This document shows, one piece after another, positions 25,090 through 36,899 of a stretch of DNA of 64,000 bases (the stretch's first letter is position 1; each line of letters opens with the position of its first letter). A program made the position numbers and the translations under genes. The stretch is from Gnetum montanum (Eukaryota; Streptophyta; Gnetopsida; Gnetales; Gnetaceae), in contig MNCI01033419.1 of the NCBI GenBank assembly GCA_015680685.1, positions 174,316 through 238,315 of the forward strand, in the 5' to 3' direction. Below the pieces are notes generated by a model that did no database searches, had not been told where the DNA came from, and saw only the letters and a program-made list of their open reading frames with translations.

Positions 25090-27420
25090 ATGTCTTCTTC
25101 TCACATAAATGATTCTTTGCCAAAATTTGAGCACATATCCAATGAAAGAAATAAATAATCAAATCATCTAGTACCCCAATAATATCAAGTGGTATATACT
25201 CATCCTGATGAGTATGTGCCTGCCTTCATCTTCATTCTACATTAGGATGAACAGATGTGATGGAAGAACATGAAGGAAAACATTGTATTTTTGCTTAACC
25301 GATTAGTTCCTACGATGGTACAACAAACTCTTATGAGGTTGGACATCCAGGGACTTCATGCTAAATATGTTGTGTAGGACCATGACTCCAGGGATTACTA
25401 TCCCACTGAGGAAAAATGTAAAATATGTTAATAATAGAAGAGGCACTATGAATTATGAAGGAGAAACAGTTCAATAACCCCTTGTCCTTGTTGGGCCAAA
25501 AGGATATTGAGGAACCCTTCTTTGGAAGTTCTCATTTCACTGAATCTCCTCCCCTTTGTTTTGATGAAGGGGGCTTGAACCAAAATTTACAATCAACTAT
25601 AAAAAATCCTATTTTAGGCAAGAATGCATTCCATGATCATGGGGGATCCAAAGTTTGGAGTCATGTTAGGGCCAAGACAGACATCATGATGATGATCATG
25701 GCCATGACCATCGAAGAGGGGGTGGTAGGCATTGTGCCAGTGCTATTCCTACTTCTTCTTCAGCTTCATCATCCTCTTCTTCCTCCTCTAGCTTAGACTG
25801 AAGTTGCAAAGGACATGACTGTAATGGAGGTGATTGATAGGATAGAGATGATTATAGGGTTCACTGAAATAGTCAAGATCAGGGGTGTAGATAATCAAGG
25901 GAGGCCCACCACCATGAAAGAAGAGATAGTAGAGGGCATCATAGGCATCACAGCCATCATAGAGGCTATCAATATGATGAGCCTTTTCTTACAACTTGGA
26001 ATATATTGAGCATCACAAGGGTGGTACGAATTCCAACGATGCATGTGAAAGATAGTCAAATTAAGTGGTTGTATATGAATAATATCCCCAATTTTTAAGG
26101 GGGATACAACTCAAATTGACAAAACCATCTTCAAGCCTTTCATGATGCTTATGCCTTATAAAACATGGAGAATGAATGGTAGAAATTAAAGTTGTTCCCA
26201 CAGACATTCATCAAAGAAGATGAAATCTGGTACTATTCTTTGGAGCCAAAATCAATTCGTAGGTGGAGTATGATAATTGAACTCTTCAATGACAACTATC
26301 AAATGTACTCCTAAGTGTTCAACCTGAGAAAGTATTTTCAAGATTGAAAATAAGGAACACATAAACCCTTGGATGTAGCCATGGGCAAATACTATTCTAT
26401 TTTACACTGATCACTTGACCATGATTATTCTCAAAGGGAGTAGCTCCACCACATCATAGATGGGCTCCACATAGAAATGAGGAAAACTCTTGGGGTCTAT
26501 GCCCAATGGAGGTTTTCAAAATTAAGGGTTCATCAGATCCAAAGGTTGATAGATTAGGTTGCCAAGGAAGAAGAAGATTTGAAAACATGGCAAAGTGTGA
26601 AGGAGTACAATTGGGATCCTTTCATCAGAAAAAGGGAAGTCTAGTTCTGTGACAATGAGGAGGAGCCATTATTTGATGAGGTGGTGCAATGAAATACCTT
26701 GCCAATTAAAAAATATATCTCTAAAATTTTGGCTACGGTAGGTAAAATGTGAAACTCTTTGGATGAAAAGCTCCAAAGCTCTTTGAAAATACTAGAGAAA
26801 TTCAAAGAGCAAAGTAGTGATCATGACCATAGGAGAAGGAAGAAAGTTAAATGTGCCCACCAAAAAGGTAAGGATAAGGCTACTGTAGTAGAGGAGGTTA
26901 TGATGTCCAAATCAAATGATGATGGTGGATGTGACATCTACTAATATGAACATCCTAAGGGATGTTACCCTATTGTGTCACACTTGTAGGAGTTTGGGAT
27001 GTATGCTCTAAATCCTAGATTGGCAAGAAGGTAAGCACCTAGAAGGTTGCCTTATCCTCAAGACAACCCAAGGTAGTTTCATCAACAATAAGCCTACTAT
27101 TCAAGTGGAGCTCCACTACAACCTTATGAGTAGTACCATCAGTGGTAACACCCACAGTCATGGGGGATGCTACCACTAAGGTAGTAGTACCCTTATCGAC
27201 AACCTAATCCATCTATGCTCAGTAGCCCATTTCTTCGAGTGACTATTTCAACCATGCTTCATTGAAGCATTAATACTACCCTCTTTAATTACATAAAGTC
27301 CAATATCCAAGAGGAGAATCCCCATTTTCTCACTACCTTCCTCATCCTTATATACATTTCCCTCTATCCTTAACTCAATTACCACCTACTCCACTCTATA
27401 ATTTAGGTTCTAATGAAAAT
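25090..27420 (+). pseudogene. Element C gag remnant (start ATG at 25,090)
   Basis: The ATG at 25,090 gives MSSSHINDSL, matching the start in B. Then come VVYTHPDEYVPAFIFILH (about 25,190), a charged region, the capsid core KLKLFPQTFIKEDEIWYYSL (about 26,190), SIRRWSMIIELFNDNYQMYS, HHIIDGLHIEMRKTLGVYAQ (about 26,450), a helical segment (26,759-26,944, LQSSLKILEKFKEQSSDHDH), a GGCDIY..YEHPKGC motif (about 26,930) and a Pro/Tyr-rich tail to 27,420. Gag would form the particle shell and bind RNA. Stops recur (for example before YQVVYTH and after KLFND-type segments), so it is not functional. Confidence 0.72.
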
Positions 27421-28240
27421 CTAATTTCTCATGATATGTACAAAGCCTAGAACCTATCTCCACTCAAGAAGAGCAACATTCATCTTGAGTTAGTAGATTA
27501 GTCCATCATTGTTTCCTTGGGATTGGTGGAGGACATTGTGACCACCTTCTATGGGTAGTCCTATCCTGTTAATTTCTTGGTGATTTGAGTTGATAATTGC
27601 AAAGGGGACTTCCTAATCATCATGGGAAAGGCTTGGTTAAGCACCATTGATGCACAGTTTGGAATTAGAAACCTTTCCTTAGAGATTTTCAAGGAAAATA
27701 CATTTTGAAAGATAGAGAAGAAAAGAGTTTCATGCATTATGTACAATGATACAAGGTGCAACTATGTGTACAAACTATGATCCATAAAAGTTACATCAAT
27801 CACAACATGCAAAGAGTGTGTAAATAAGATAAAAATTTAAAGGTTCCTATATGTCGTAGTGATGAAACAAGAGGGTACCTAGTGGTTGATAGCTCATCCT
27901 AAAAGTAGCTCAACACTTTGCATGAAACCAACTGAGAGCCGGATGAGTACCTATGTTGAAGGCATGGATAAGTTGATGCAAGTTCATCACCAACTCTCTG
28001 ATAATGAACCTAATGACACATATTTGGGAGAGTTGGAAATGCATAAAATATTTAAAAAAGATCCCATAGAATTCAAAACTCTACCTATTAGCATGGAGTA
28101 TGCTTTCCTAAAAAATGGCAAGCTAGTAATAATCAATGCCAATCTTACTCCTAAATAGAAAGAGAATCTATTGAAAGTGGTCAACAAATGGCCAACAACC
28201 TTTGCTTAGCCATATCTTGAACTCACTATGATTGATCTTA
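27421..28240 (+). pseudogene. Element C protease remnant and protease-RT linker
   Basis: 27,421-27,780 reads HLELVD, SLGLVEDIVTTFYG, SYPVNFLVI and IIMGKAWLSTIDAQFGIRNL, parallel to B and F protease. The amino-terminal half containing the catalytic Asp is not recognisable apart from a short piece ending DMYKA-like. A linker follows, including an open frame at 27,886-28,158 (MSTYVEGMDKLMQVHHQLSD). The protease would mature the polyprotein. Several stops are present. Confidence 0.6.
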
Positions 28241-29130
28241 AGATATTACAACATCACATATATATAGATCCTTTGCAGTGGCAATTCAATCCAAAATTAA
28301 AGCAAATCATCAAGGAGAAAATTGAACTCCTCAAGGTGGGGTTCATCTATCCCATTGCCAATAGCGGGTGAATTAGCCCATTTGTGATTGTATGAAAGAA
28401 AGATGGCAAGTGAAGGATATGTATTGATTTTAGGTTGTTTAACATGGTGACATATAAAGTTCATATTCCATTGTCATTTGTGGACTAGTCATTAGGCACT
28501 ATCTCTAGGCATTGCTACTATAGCTTTCTAGATGGTTATAGTGGCTATGAAAAAATTTAGATTGTACCCAAAGATTAGGCCCAAAACATATTTATAAGTC
28601 CTTGAGGGACTTTTGCATATAGAAAAATGTCATTTGGTCTATGTAATTCTCCTATAACTTTCCAATGCCTTGTCCTTAGCATCTCTTAATAACATATTTG
28701 TAGTGCGGTGGAAGTCTTCATGGGTGACTTCTCTACTTATGGAACTACATTTGAGAAACTCATGGACCACCTTGAGCAAGTGTTGAAAAGGTGTGTGGAG
28801 ACAAACATTTCACTCAATTGGAAAAAGAGCCATATAACAGTCTATGAGGGCATTATCTTAGGCCATAGAATATCACAACCAAGGATTGAGGTGGATCTTG
28901 AAAAAATAAGGGTCATCAAAGAAATTACCAACCAACCAAAAATTGTCAAAGATGTTCCATCATTCCTTCATTACACTAGCTACTACTGATGATTAATAGA
29001 GAATATCTCTAACATCACTAAACTATTGCTAAAGTTGACAAAGATAGATGCTTCATTTTTTTGGATTGAGTTATGCGAGAAGAAATTCTAGAAACTTAAG
29101 CAAAAGCTTGTAGAAACTCCAATTCTATGA
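28241..29130 (+). pseudogene. Element C reverse transcriptase remnant (Athila type)
   Basis: The plus strand reads KQIIKEKIELLKVGFIYPIA, then ISPFVIV, KKDGK and RICIDFRLFN (about 28,380-28,440), then FLDGYSGYEKI (about 28,530), GTFAYRKMSFGLCNSPITFQ (about 28,610) and VFMGDFSTYGTTFEKL (28,711) in place of F-M-D-D-F-S. The thumb follows in the 28,708-28,989 frame with CVETNISLNWKKSHITVYEG. RT copies genomic RNA into DNA in the particle. The first Asp of the DD pair is Gly in this copy, and stops occur near 28,480, 28,560 and 28,985. The DGYSGY and FMxDFS..G signatures are those known from Athila elements. Confidence 0.8.
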
Positions 29131-29520
29131 GCACTTAATTAATCTAGACCATTTCACATCATGATAGATACATTAAATTATGCTTTAGGGCTCATTCTCA
29201 CATAGTTGGATGATTAAAAACATTCCTACTACATTCACTGCATGAGTCAAAGCATTGTGGGTGCACAACTAAACTACACCAAAATAGAGAAAGAACTAAT
29301 GGTCATGATGTATGCCTTGGAAAAATTTAGGCACTATGTTCTTAGATACAAGGTGTTTGTATGCACGAACCACAATGCAATCTACTTTCTAAAGAAAAAA
29401 TCAACTATGAATCCTCATGGCATATGGTGGCTTATGATCTTACAAGAATTTGAACTCACAATGGTAGATTGAAAGGGAATCGAGAATGTGATTATTGACC
29501 ACTTTACTTGGTTGCAATAG
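29131..29520 (+). pseudogene. Element C RNase H remnant
   Basis: The frames read RPFHIMIDTLNYALGLILT (about 29,150), then MSQSIVGAQLNYTKIEKELM and VMMYALEKFRHYVLRYKVFV with TNHNAIYFLKKKS (29,242-29,472), ending ILQEFELTMVD. This is the Ty3/gypsy RNase H plus the connection to integrase. The Asp of the TDH motif is Asn here. It would remove the RNA strand after reverse transcription. It is inactivated by stops. Confidence 0.75.
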
Positions 29521-30800
29521 AACAAAAAAGAGAATGAGAGCCCGCTTTCTGATCAATTTCCTGATGAACTCCTCTTTCTTGGTGCTATAGATGAACAAGT
29601 GCCCACTGAACCTAAATGGTATGATGACATCCTCACTTATCATCTCACTCAAAAGATGCCATAAGAGCTAGACCATAGGAAGAAACAATAGTTTCTTCAT
29701 TAGTCCAAACACTTCATGAAGATCAACGAACACCTTTACAAGGTATGCACTGACGGCCTGGTTTGTTAGTGTGTCCCTAATGCTAATCAATTATGCATCC
29801 TCTAGGATGCTCATGAGGGTCCTTGTTGGGACCACTATGCTGGAAGATGCACAACCATTAAGATCCTAATGGTAGGGTATTATTGGTTAATACTCTTCAT
29901 GGACACTCACCAATTTATCCACTCTTATGATCACTATCAATGTGATGGTGGGATGACCACTTAAATTGAGGGACCTTAGTAGTGGATCTAACAAATGGAA
30001 TCCTTAAACATCTAGATCATTGATTTCATGGGTTCCATCACATCCATGTTGAATGAAAAGATGTACATCATAGTTTCTATTGAATATTGTACAAAATGGG
30101 TAGAAGCAACTACCACTAACTATACATCATCCACAATTACTTGATTTGTATAGAAAAATGTTGTAAATAGGTTTGGGGTGCCACATGCAATGATTTTTTA
30201 TAATAGTACTCATTTTACATGCACCACCTTTCAAAGGTTCATGCAATGCTTGGTGGTAGAATATAAATTAACAACATCCTACCAACCCAAAGCTAATGAT
30301 CAATATGAGGTTAAAAATAGGAAGATGAGTAAGATCTTAACCAGAACAATTAGCAAATATAGGAGAGAATAGAGCATAAAACTTAATGATGCCCTTTGGG
30401 CCTACCACTCAACATGAAAATTAAGATCTTAATTAGAAAAATTAGCCAATATAGGAAAGACTAGAGCACAAAACTTAATGATGCCCTTTGGGCCTACTAC
30501 TCAACATGAAAACTTCCTATAGGCCATTCTCCCTCTGAGCTAGTGTATGAAAAAATTCCAACACTTTCGATTTAGTCTAAGCTTTATACAATTTCAACAA
30601 CTTGTGATCTTGACATTGACCTTGACCTTATCCTAGCATAGAAATAAAGAATGATCAACCTTAATGTGGTAAATGAGAATAGATTGGTGGCCCTATCTTT
30701 GAACGAAGTGCATAAGGCATTTAAAAAACAACACCATGGCCTCAAAATAATGAATGTAAACTTTTAAATTACGAACAAGGTCCTTTACTAGAATCCCACA
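29521..30800 (+). pseudogene. Element C integrase remnant with internal tandem duplication
   Basis: The sequence reads DELLFLGAIDEQVPTEPKWY (about 29,560), a degraded HHCC-finger region (DAHEGPCWDHYAG, about 29,810), IIDFMGSITSMLNEKMYIIV (about 30,020), EYCTKWVEATTTNYTSS (about 30,090), NVVNRFGVPHAMIFYNSTHF (about 30,160, catalytic second Asp replaced) and LTTSYQPKANDQYEVKNRKM (about 30,270). The segment 30,329-30,421 is repeated at 30,422-30,513. The order and residues match Athila integrase; the enzyme would insert cDNA into the host. Stops are frequent. Confidence 0.75.
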
Positions 30801-32523
30801 CATGTGTCATAATGACCTAAGTTCCAAACATTATGGGAAGGGTCTTATATCATTTATGAAAACTTTCCCTTTGGGGTCATGTTAATATACAAACTTTAGA
30901 GCCTAAACAAAAGGCTATTAGTCAATGCTTAATAAATAAAGCCTTTCCATGAGTCCAAAAGATCTAGTGCTAGCAACACCTCATCGTATGGGCACTCATG
31001 CTCAATATTTTAGATCTTATCTTTCTCGCTCAGTCATGGAGGAGATGGCCATCCATGCTAATCATATAAGTCGCTCCTCAATTTTTATACCTTTTTTTAC
31101 ACCTTTTTATTTTTTCCACTTTTTATTTAACACCATTTTTTATTTTACAACATTATTGGTACATTTTATTTTTTCTTAAATATTTTTATAATTTCTTCTA
31201 TATTTTACTTTATTTTGGTGAGTGTTTTTCTAATGTTTGTTTTCTTTTCCTTTATTTCTAGCAGGACACATTGATGCTGTAGCTATTTGCTAATGGTGGT
31301 TTGTACTTAATATTATTTGGTTGATAATGTCTAGATTCTATCTTTGAATTTTGATGATTGATAACTAAGACATGGTTTCTTTTTCATGGAACAAGCAATG
31401 AGTCCACATCATCCACCCATCTAGAAAACTCTATGGTGTTCTTGGTTTTAGAAGTATGAGGTTCTTTTATTTAATAAAACTTTAATGAACTTGTGACCTT
31501 AATAGTTTCCAAACATGTGAAGGATTAAATGGATTAACAAGGATGTGACTTTAAGGGGACTCAATGCTCTTTGTACTTTTCTACTCTCTTGAGTGCATCA
31601 ATGTTTTCATGGATTTCTTACTATTCCACTATTGATCAATAACAATAAGTTAAAGTATTTGCATTGTGTGGTTCCCATTCAAAGATCCGCAAAAACATAA
31701 AAAAATGATGGAAATTCAAGCACATCCCTTAGACAAAATAATGGGCTATAAGCACTAGTTATGATACTAGAAAGACATGTTGCCCATGCTTGAAAGTCCC
31801 CTCTAAATAAGGCCCTTTCTCACTTCCTACTTCTTTTTCCTTCTTAATAAGGAACAATGATTGATTTGTGAGAACATTTTTGTATCTCAAGGGGATGGAC
31901 TGATCTTGGAATATCTATGTGAAGTCACTAAAAGATGTTGGTATTTTTATCAGGTCATTTAATCACAAAATCCACAAGGGACTTCATGTGACCATGATTT
32001 GGAACTCCATTTCACTTTCTCTATCATCCATCAATGCTTTTCACCACTCACCTCACTACCAATTTTCCATGTCATGTTCAATGTCTTAGTTTCATATGTT
32101 GAAATTCTTAGGTAGATTCTTCTAGATTAGGTCCTTAACTTTCCATAACCATTAATGAACTATAAGACCCACAGACTCCTTAGTTTGAGGATATGCAAGG
32201 TGAAAAAGAACATGAGCATGCTATGGAGAGGACCCACTTGCATGTCTCTTGGTTGGGTTAGTTAAGTTTCTTCTCCTTAGGAATATTTGTATTTGAATCA
32301 TTCTGCATTGCCCATTGGTTCCATCCAACTGTGCACTCCTTAATGGCATTCCTCCAACATCAAAAACTCATTCTCCAACCCAGAACTCCAATTTTGTGAA
32401 TAATCAAGCTATCTTCAAGCTTTTCATTGTGTTCATATTTTTTTTAGCTCTTTGAGGATCCCATTTCATGTTGAAACTTCTATTTTTTTAATTTTCAAAT
32501 TGAAAAAATTTTCTCAATAGTCT
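30801..32523 (+). other. Element C post-pol spacer with pyrimidine tract
   Basis: A T-rich tract runs 31,081-31,260 and ends TTTCCTTTATTTCTAG-CAGG, which looks like a 3' splice site. The short frame at 30,949-31,179 has a counterpart in B (16,560-16,703), with MEEMAIHAN versus MGEMATSAN, so its first part is old coding or conserved sequence. 31,400-32,500 is non-coding by eye but collinear with parts of B (15.8-16.3 kb) and F (56.0-56.4 kb). Confidence 0.5.
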
Positions 32524-32650
32524 TCATCAATGGGACCCCATTGATGAAGGGGCTATGTAAACAAGATCTCATCTATAGGACCCCATCAACACATGGCAAA
32601 ACCTCTATAAATATGTGCCCACACTTCACAATTTTTCACATTTGAGCTCA
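32524..32650 (+). promoter_or_regulatory. U3-like internal module with TATA box in element C
   Basis: CATCAATGGGACCCCATTGA and AGGACCCCATCAACACATGG precede CTCTATAAATATGTGCCCAC (TATAAATA at 32,606-32,613). The element's own LTR has CATCAATGGGATCTTATTGA and CCACCTATAAATGTGCACCT at 24,670-24,780. The module lies about 445 bp upstream of the third-ORF ATG. I infer an internal promoter. Shared ancestry of the two modules is suggested by the TATA context but not proven. Confidence 0.45.
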
Positions 32651-33050
32651 AATGAGGGGAGATTTTTTGAACTTTTTAGAGCCTAGAACCTTCTAGGAGC
32701 CATAAGTTCCAAATCATCTATCCAATTAACTTTATTCTTTAGTTTTGTAGCTACCAAAGGTAAGAACTTTATCATCGGGGCCACAAACCTTAGGTTTTTG
32801 ACAAAAAAAATTTCTAACTCCTACAAAGGTTTAACCAGTAAGTTACTAATAGAAGATCAATTTGAAGAAGTTAAACCCTTCCAAAAAACTTTGAGGACAT
32901 TCTAAAGTTAAATAACATTAAAATAATATTAAATTAATTAATCTACCATGGTTGTAACTTAGTCAAAGTGTAACTACCCAGTGAGATAAGGTACCTAAAA
33001 TTTATAAGTTACACATTACATGCTAATCCTTGGTTATGTTGTGAATATAG

Positions 33051-35665
33051 ATGACACCTAATGGAGAGCACACACAGGAGGAAGGACCATCCCAACCAAG
33101 GGACAAACAACCAAGAATTGGAAGGGACTAAGAATAGTCCCAAGAATAGGTAGTTAAAACCCATGCAATGGGACCTCTTTGAGAAAATCCTAAAGTGGAA
33201 TCTTCTAGAAAGATTCCTGAAGAAGTTTCCATGATTGAATAGTCACATTGAGATAAGGCACCAGAGCCAAGACCAAACCTTGAGATTACCTTGATGGAGG
33301 CTTGTTTGAGGAAAATAGCATCCAAGGAGGTTTAGAAATCCATGCTTCAAGAGCTAAACTTTGGATCCTTCTTGAAGTTTTCCCCTCTAGAAGTTAAAGC
33401 TCAATTGTAGAACTTTCCCATGTGGCCCACCATCACTTCCAACAAGTGATACATGGAAGAGACATACCTTTTGTAGAACAACAAGCAAGCAAGGTCAATA
33501 GTCAAAATCAAGGACATTTCTATGTCTTTCTTGGTGAAAGTAATCTCTAAGGCCCTTGGGTTGCTAGAGACTAGGGCCAATCTTGTAGAAATTCAAACAT
33601 CGGTAGATCCAAGCATCAAGAAAGAATAGATGTAGCAATGTTATGGAGTGGATCACAATGAGTTTAGTGCACTCACAATGATTGAACATGCATACTTTAA
33701 AATTATTGCCTTTCACCTCAACCAAATGGTGAGGCCTAGCAAGATCACAACTTTTTCTGCTTTTGTTTGTGCTGTTATAAGCGGTAGATTCCTAGTTAAT
33801 CTTCCATAGCTAATTTATCTTGAGATAGACAAGTGCTTCAAGGAGAACAAATTTGGAGAGAAGGAACTTCCCTTTCTATGCATAATTAGAAAATTATGCA
33901 AGAAGGAAGGCATAACCCACTACACAAATGATGTTGTCTAACATGCTCCAATCACCTTTTGGACAAAAATGATGAAGGGCAAGGTGCTTGCAAAGGTGAT
34001 CCAAGAAGATCAACAACAACCACCACCTCCACCACCCACTCATGAGACAACACTAAAGACCTACATTTCCATTGTGCACATGCATTAACTTTAAGAGGGT
34101 CTCTTATAGTAGTAGCAACAACAAGTAGAAATGAGTGGTGGTGACCCATCTATGCACAAACTAGCCATGAGCCACCTCAAGGAAGTGATTAGAACCATAA
34201 GCCAAATGGAGGGTGGGGCACTAATTTTCTTAGTTCAACACATGCAAGTGCCTACAAGGTTTAATTCAAGCACCCAAGAGGCAATAGTATCTTTCTTGCA
34301 ATAGTAGTAATTCCCAGACATCTCTAGGAATGCTGCTACCTTTTTGGTGCATTTGGAGGAGGATGAGAAAGCAATTGTCCTAGTAATACAACACCATGGG
34401 CAAGAGATGATGGTTGAATTGGTTGTTGAGAAAGTAGCTAAAGTAGTTAATGTACCTACAACATTTATACTAGATGCTTCTACACTTAGAGATGTGCAAA
34501 CATTTGCAGGAAGTCTTAGCAATAGATTGAGTGTATCCTAGCATGAGAAATTGCTAAAACAACAAGTGGGAATTGGACAACTAATTTCAAATGTCTTTGA
34601 CCTTCAAGATACCATCACTATAACCTAGTTGGAGCTTCTTGAGGGAAGGGGCATATAGATCACCATGGAAGAGCAATTTGAAATAGCCTAAGTAGAAAAC
34701 CAACACTTTCTTGTGGAATTTGCCAAGTTAAGAGCCAGTCTCACTAATTTGACATTGCTCGACCATGCAATCACATGAGATGAGGCTTTTCAATAGCTTC
34801 AGGCCAAATTGAAAGAGGTTCAGTATGCTAAGGAGGTGATATTCTTTAACTAGTCCTTGGATAATGTCATGACACATAACATTCAAAAGGACTTAATTCA
34901 AACTTGCCAAGATAATGAGACATTGACTACAGAAAATCACCACCTATGGAATGTTGATGCATAGAAGTAGCAAATTTTATAATTTATCCATCAATAGAAA
35001 CAGTAGCTAGCTAGGGTAAATGCAAAATTGAGGATATTTTTAGTAAAAACTTGAAACCTCTAAATGGATAAAGTCTGTGCCTTATGTCATAAATTTGCAA
35101 TTGAGATTGTAGCCTAGAAAAATGAGTCTCTTAAGTTTGAAAGGGTTAAAATTCATTATAGGGACTAGGTGAGATTGTAGAAATGCATACAAGGTTGAAA
35201 TCTACCTAAAGGTGTTGTAGATCAAGGAAATGATAAAGTACATGAAGCTTGAAAACCTTAGATATGCAAACTTGATGATGTTGAATGCTAGATGACCATG
35301 GTTAGAATTGGAGAAACAAGTGGCCAACTCGTACTTGTTGTACAAGGTAGAATTCAAGCACCATAAAGAGACCAATCATAAGCTTAAGATAGTATACGTG
35401 AAACTTGAAGTTCTCAAGGTAAAGTTCATGTATCAATGATTAACTATTGAGAACCTAGCCAAGAGAATGAATGACTACCAAGAGCTATAGAATACACTTA
35501 AGATGTTTGACATAGTTCGCTACTTGGTTCATTAATGTGAAGGAGTTATTCCCGATAATGCCTTGTTCATGGGATATTCCCATTCTAGCCCATGTTGGTG
35601 AAGCGGTGTGGACTATGAATGATCCTAGGAGTAACGTGGAGACAATGTTGGCATGTTTGTAGTTA
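33051..35665 (+). pseudogene. Element C third ORF (unknown protein, plant-transposon-like domain)
   Basis: The start ATG at 33,051 (MTPNGEHTQEEGPSQPRDKQ) directly follows TTGTGAATATAG, as in A. The middle reads SMSFLVKVISKALGLLETRA (about 33,515), HNEFSALTMIEHAYFKIIAF (about 33,655), KITTFSAFVCAVISGRFLVN (about 33,745) and ELPFLCIIRKLCKKEGITHY (about 33,865). This layout reminds me of the 'putative plant transposon protein' domain often annotated in Athila-derived proteins; that is memory of a pattern, not a search result. A Gln/Pro-rich hinge and long helical, Gln/Lys-rich segments (34.6-35.4 kb) follow. The end, IPILAHVGEAVWTMNDP (about 35,580), parallels the ends in A and F. About 870 codons were present originally; many stops now. 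Confidence 0.6.
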
Positions 35666-35766
35666 GTAAGTTTTTGTTGTGTTTGTTTTGTGTGTCTATA
35701 GTTAGTAAATAATCCCATACCTTTCTGAATTTTGTAAGGAACTTGAGGAAAATTTTTTATTTATAC

Positions 35767-35775
35767 ATGGGGGTA
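35767..35775 (+). other. Element C polypurine tract
   Basis: CATGGGGGTA abuts TGATGAGTTTC, the start of the 3' LTR, the same junction as in A and F. Confidence 0.7.
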
Positions 35776-36618
35776 TGATGAGTTTCATTATTGGGCCATG
35801 TCAATGGGATGTCATCAATGCAACCTCATTGACCTAGGGTTTGATCCATTGATATGTACTTGTCGATAGAGCACCTTGTCTCTACCTATAAATGTGCACC
35901 TGCCCATCACATTTATGGTAATACTTTCATTATTGTAGAAAATGTCTTGTAATTTTTCCATTTGAGAGTTAGAATATTTTCTAGATACGTATAGTAGAAG
36001 TCAAAGAGTGCATGGATCTTTATTTGAGCATTGTTGTACTTGAGCCCCGTAGTGTGCATGACAATAAAGATGAGCTTTTATAATAAAAATTTTTAGCACT
36101 TGGAATGGATTAGTTATTTCCTTAAGAATTTAATATTCATATAATTTATTTTAATATTTTTAAGTAATAAATTAATATTGATTAATTAGCACAAATAAGA
36201 ACAACCACTTCGAGCATATGTTTAATGCTTGATAATCCTAGTAATGCCCAATCCTTGGTAACCCAACAGCACTATAGTTTCTTTAGGATGCATATGACAA
36301 GTGGGAACAAATGCTTATGTTAGGATTAGTTAGATATTAGTTAGTTATTAGATTAATTAAACATTTATATACTTTTTTTTTGCTCTTCCATGACTTAATT
36401 TATAAAAGATAAAATGATAAAAATCATATGCCTCAGTTACACTTAACCATATCCTTGTACTTCACAAGTGGAATGGGGAAGACAATAATTGAAACAGTTA
36501 GATTTAGCTCCTAGAACTAGTGTACTTAAAAATATAAAGTCTTCAAAATTTGATTGGATCACTGAGTGAACGCTAGTGATTCGTATGGTTGGATGTACGG
36601 TATACTTATTGCTCATCA
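35776..36618 (+). repeat. Element C 3' LTR
   Basis: 843 bp from TGATGAGTTTCATTATTGGG to TTGCTCATCA. The first 420 bp align with the 5' LTR fragment at 24,630. The remainder includes GGTAACCCAACAGCACTATA and a terminal GATTGGATCACTGAGTG block, which resemble U5 ends of the A and F LTRs. Confidence 0.8.
35887..35893 (+). promoter_or_regulatory. TATA box of element C 3' LTR
   Basis: TATAAAT in CTACCTATAAATGTGCACC matches 24,766 in the 5' LTR. Confidence 0.55.
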
Positions 36619-36652
36619 CTAGGCTTGCATCAAGGATTAAAGTATTATAGAG

Positions 36653-36660
36653 TGGTATCA
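36653..36660 (+). other. Possible G primer-binding site (tRNA-iMet type)
   Basis: TGGTATCA is followed by AAAAAATG, where TGGTATCAGAGC is the usual initiator-Met primer site of chromoviruses. The first eight bases match and the rest does not. It sits shortly before G gag, which fits its expected place. Confidence 0.4.
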
Positions 36661-36899
36661 AAAAATGTTACTTTGATTGTTATGAATTGTTTTGGTACTT
36701 ACCTTTATGATTATACATATTAGTAATGTTAATTGGACAAAGATCTAGTGTAGACATCATAGTATTAATGAGGCTTAGGTGTTTTTTAAGCACATACATC
36801 ATAGATATACTAATAGTAAGTTAGGCATAAGTAAAAATTGTAAGCACAAGAACTGGCAATGCTTAAATTAACTTGAAAAGGTAATTAATGTAGATTTTA

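Larger units (their letters stand above)
24630..36618 (+). mobile_element. Element C: near full-length Athila-like retrotransposon
   Basis: The order LTR, gag, protease, RT, RNase H, integrase, pyrimidine tract, spacer, third ORF, polypurine tract, LTR is all on the plus strand over 12.0 kb. RT motifs (DGYSGY and VFMGDFSTYG) and RNase H (TKIEKELMVMMYALEKFRHY) are of Athila type. The 5' LTR has lost its U5 part, and the primer site is gone. All genes are broken. Candidate target-site bases (GCTAA left, CTAGG right) do not match convincingly. Confidence 0.82.

Noticed and set aside
33051-35665. Envelope gene interpretation of the third ORF
   Set aside because: The position fits env-like genes, but no signal peptide, membrane segment or glycosylation-rich ectodomain is visible in A, C or F.
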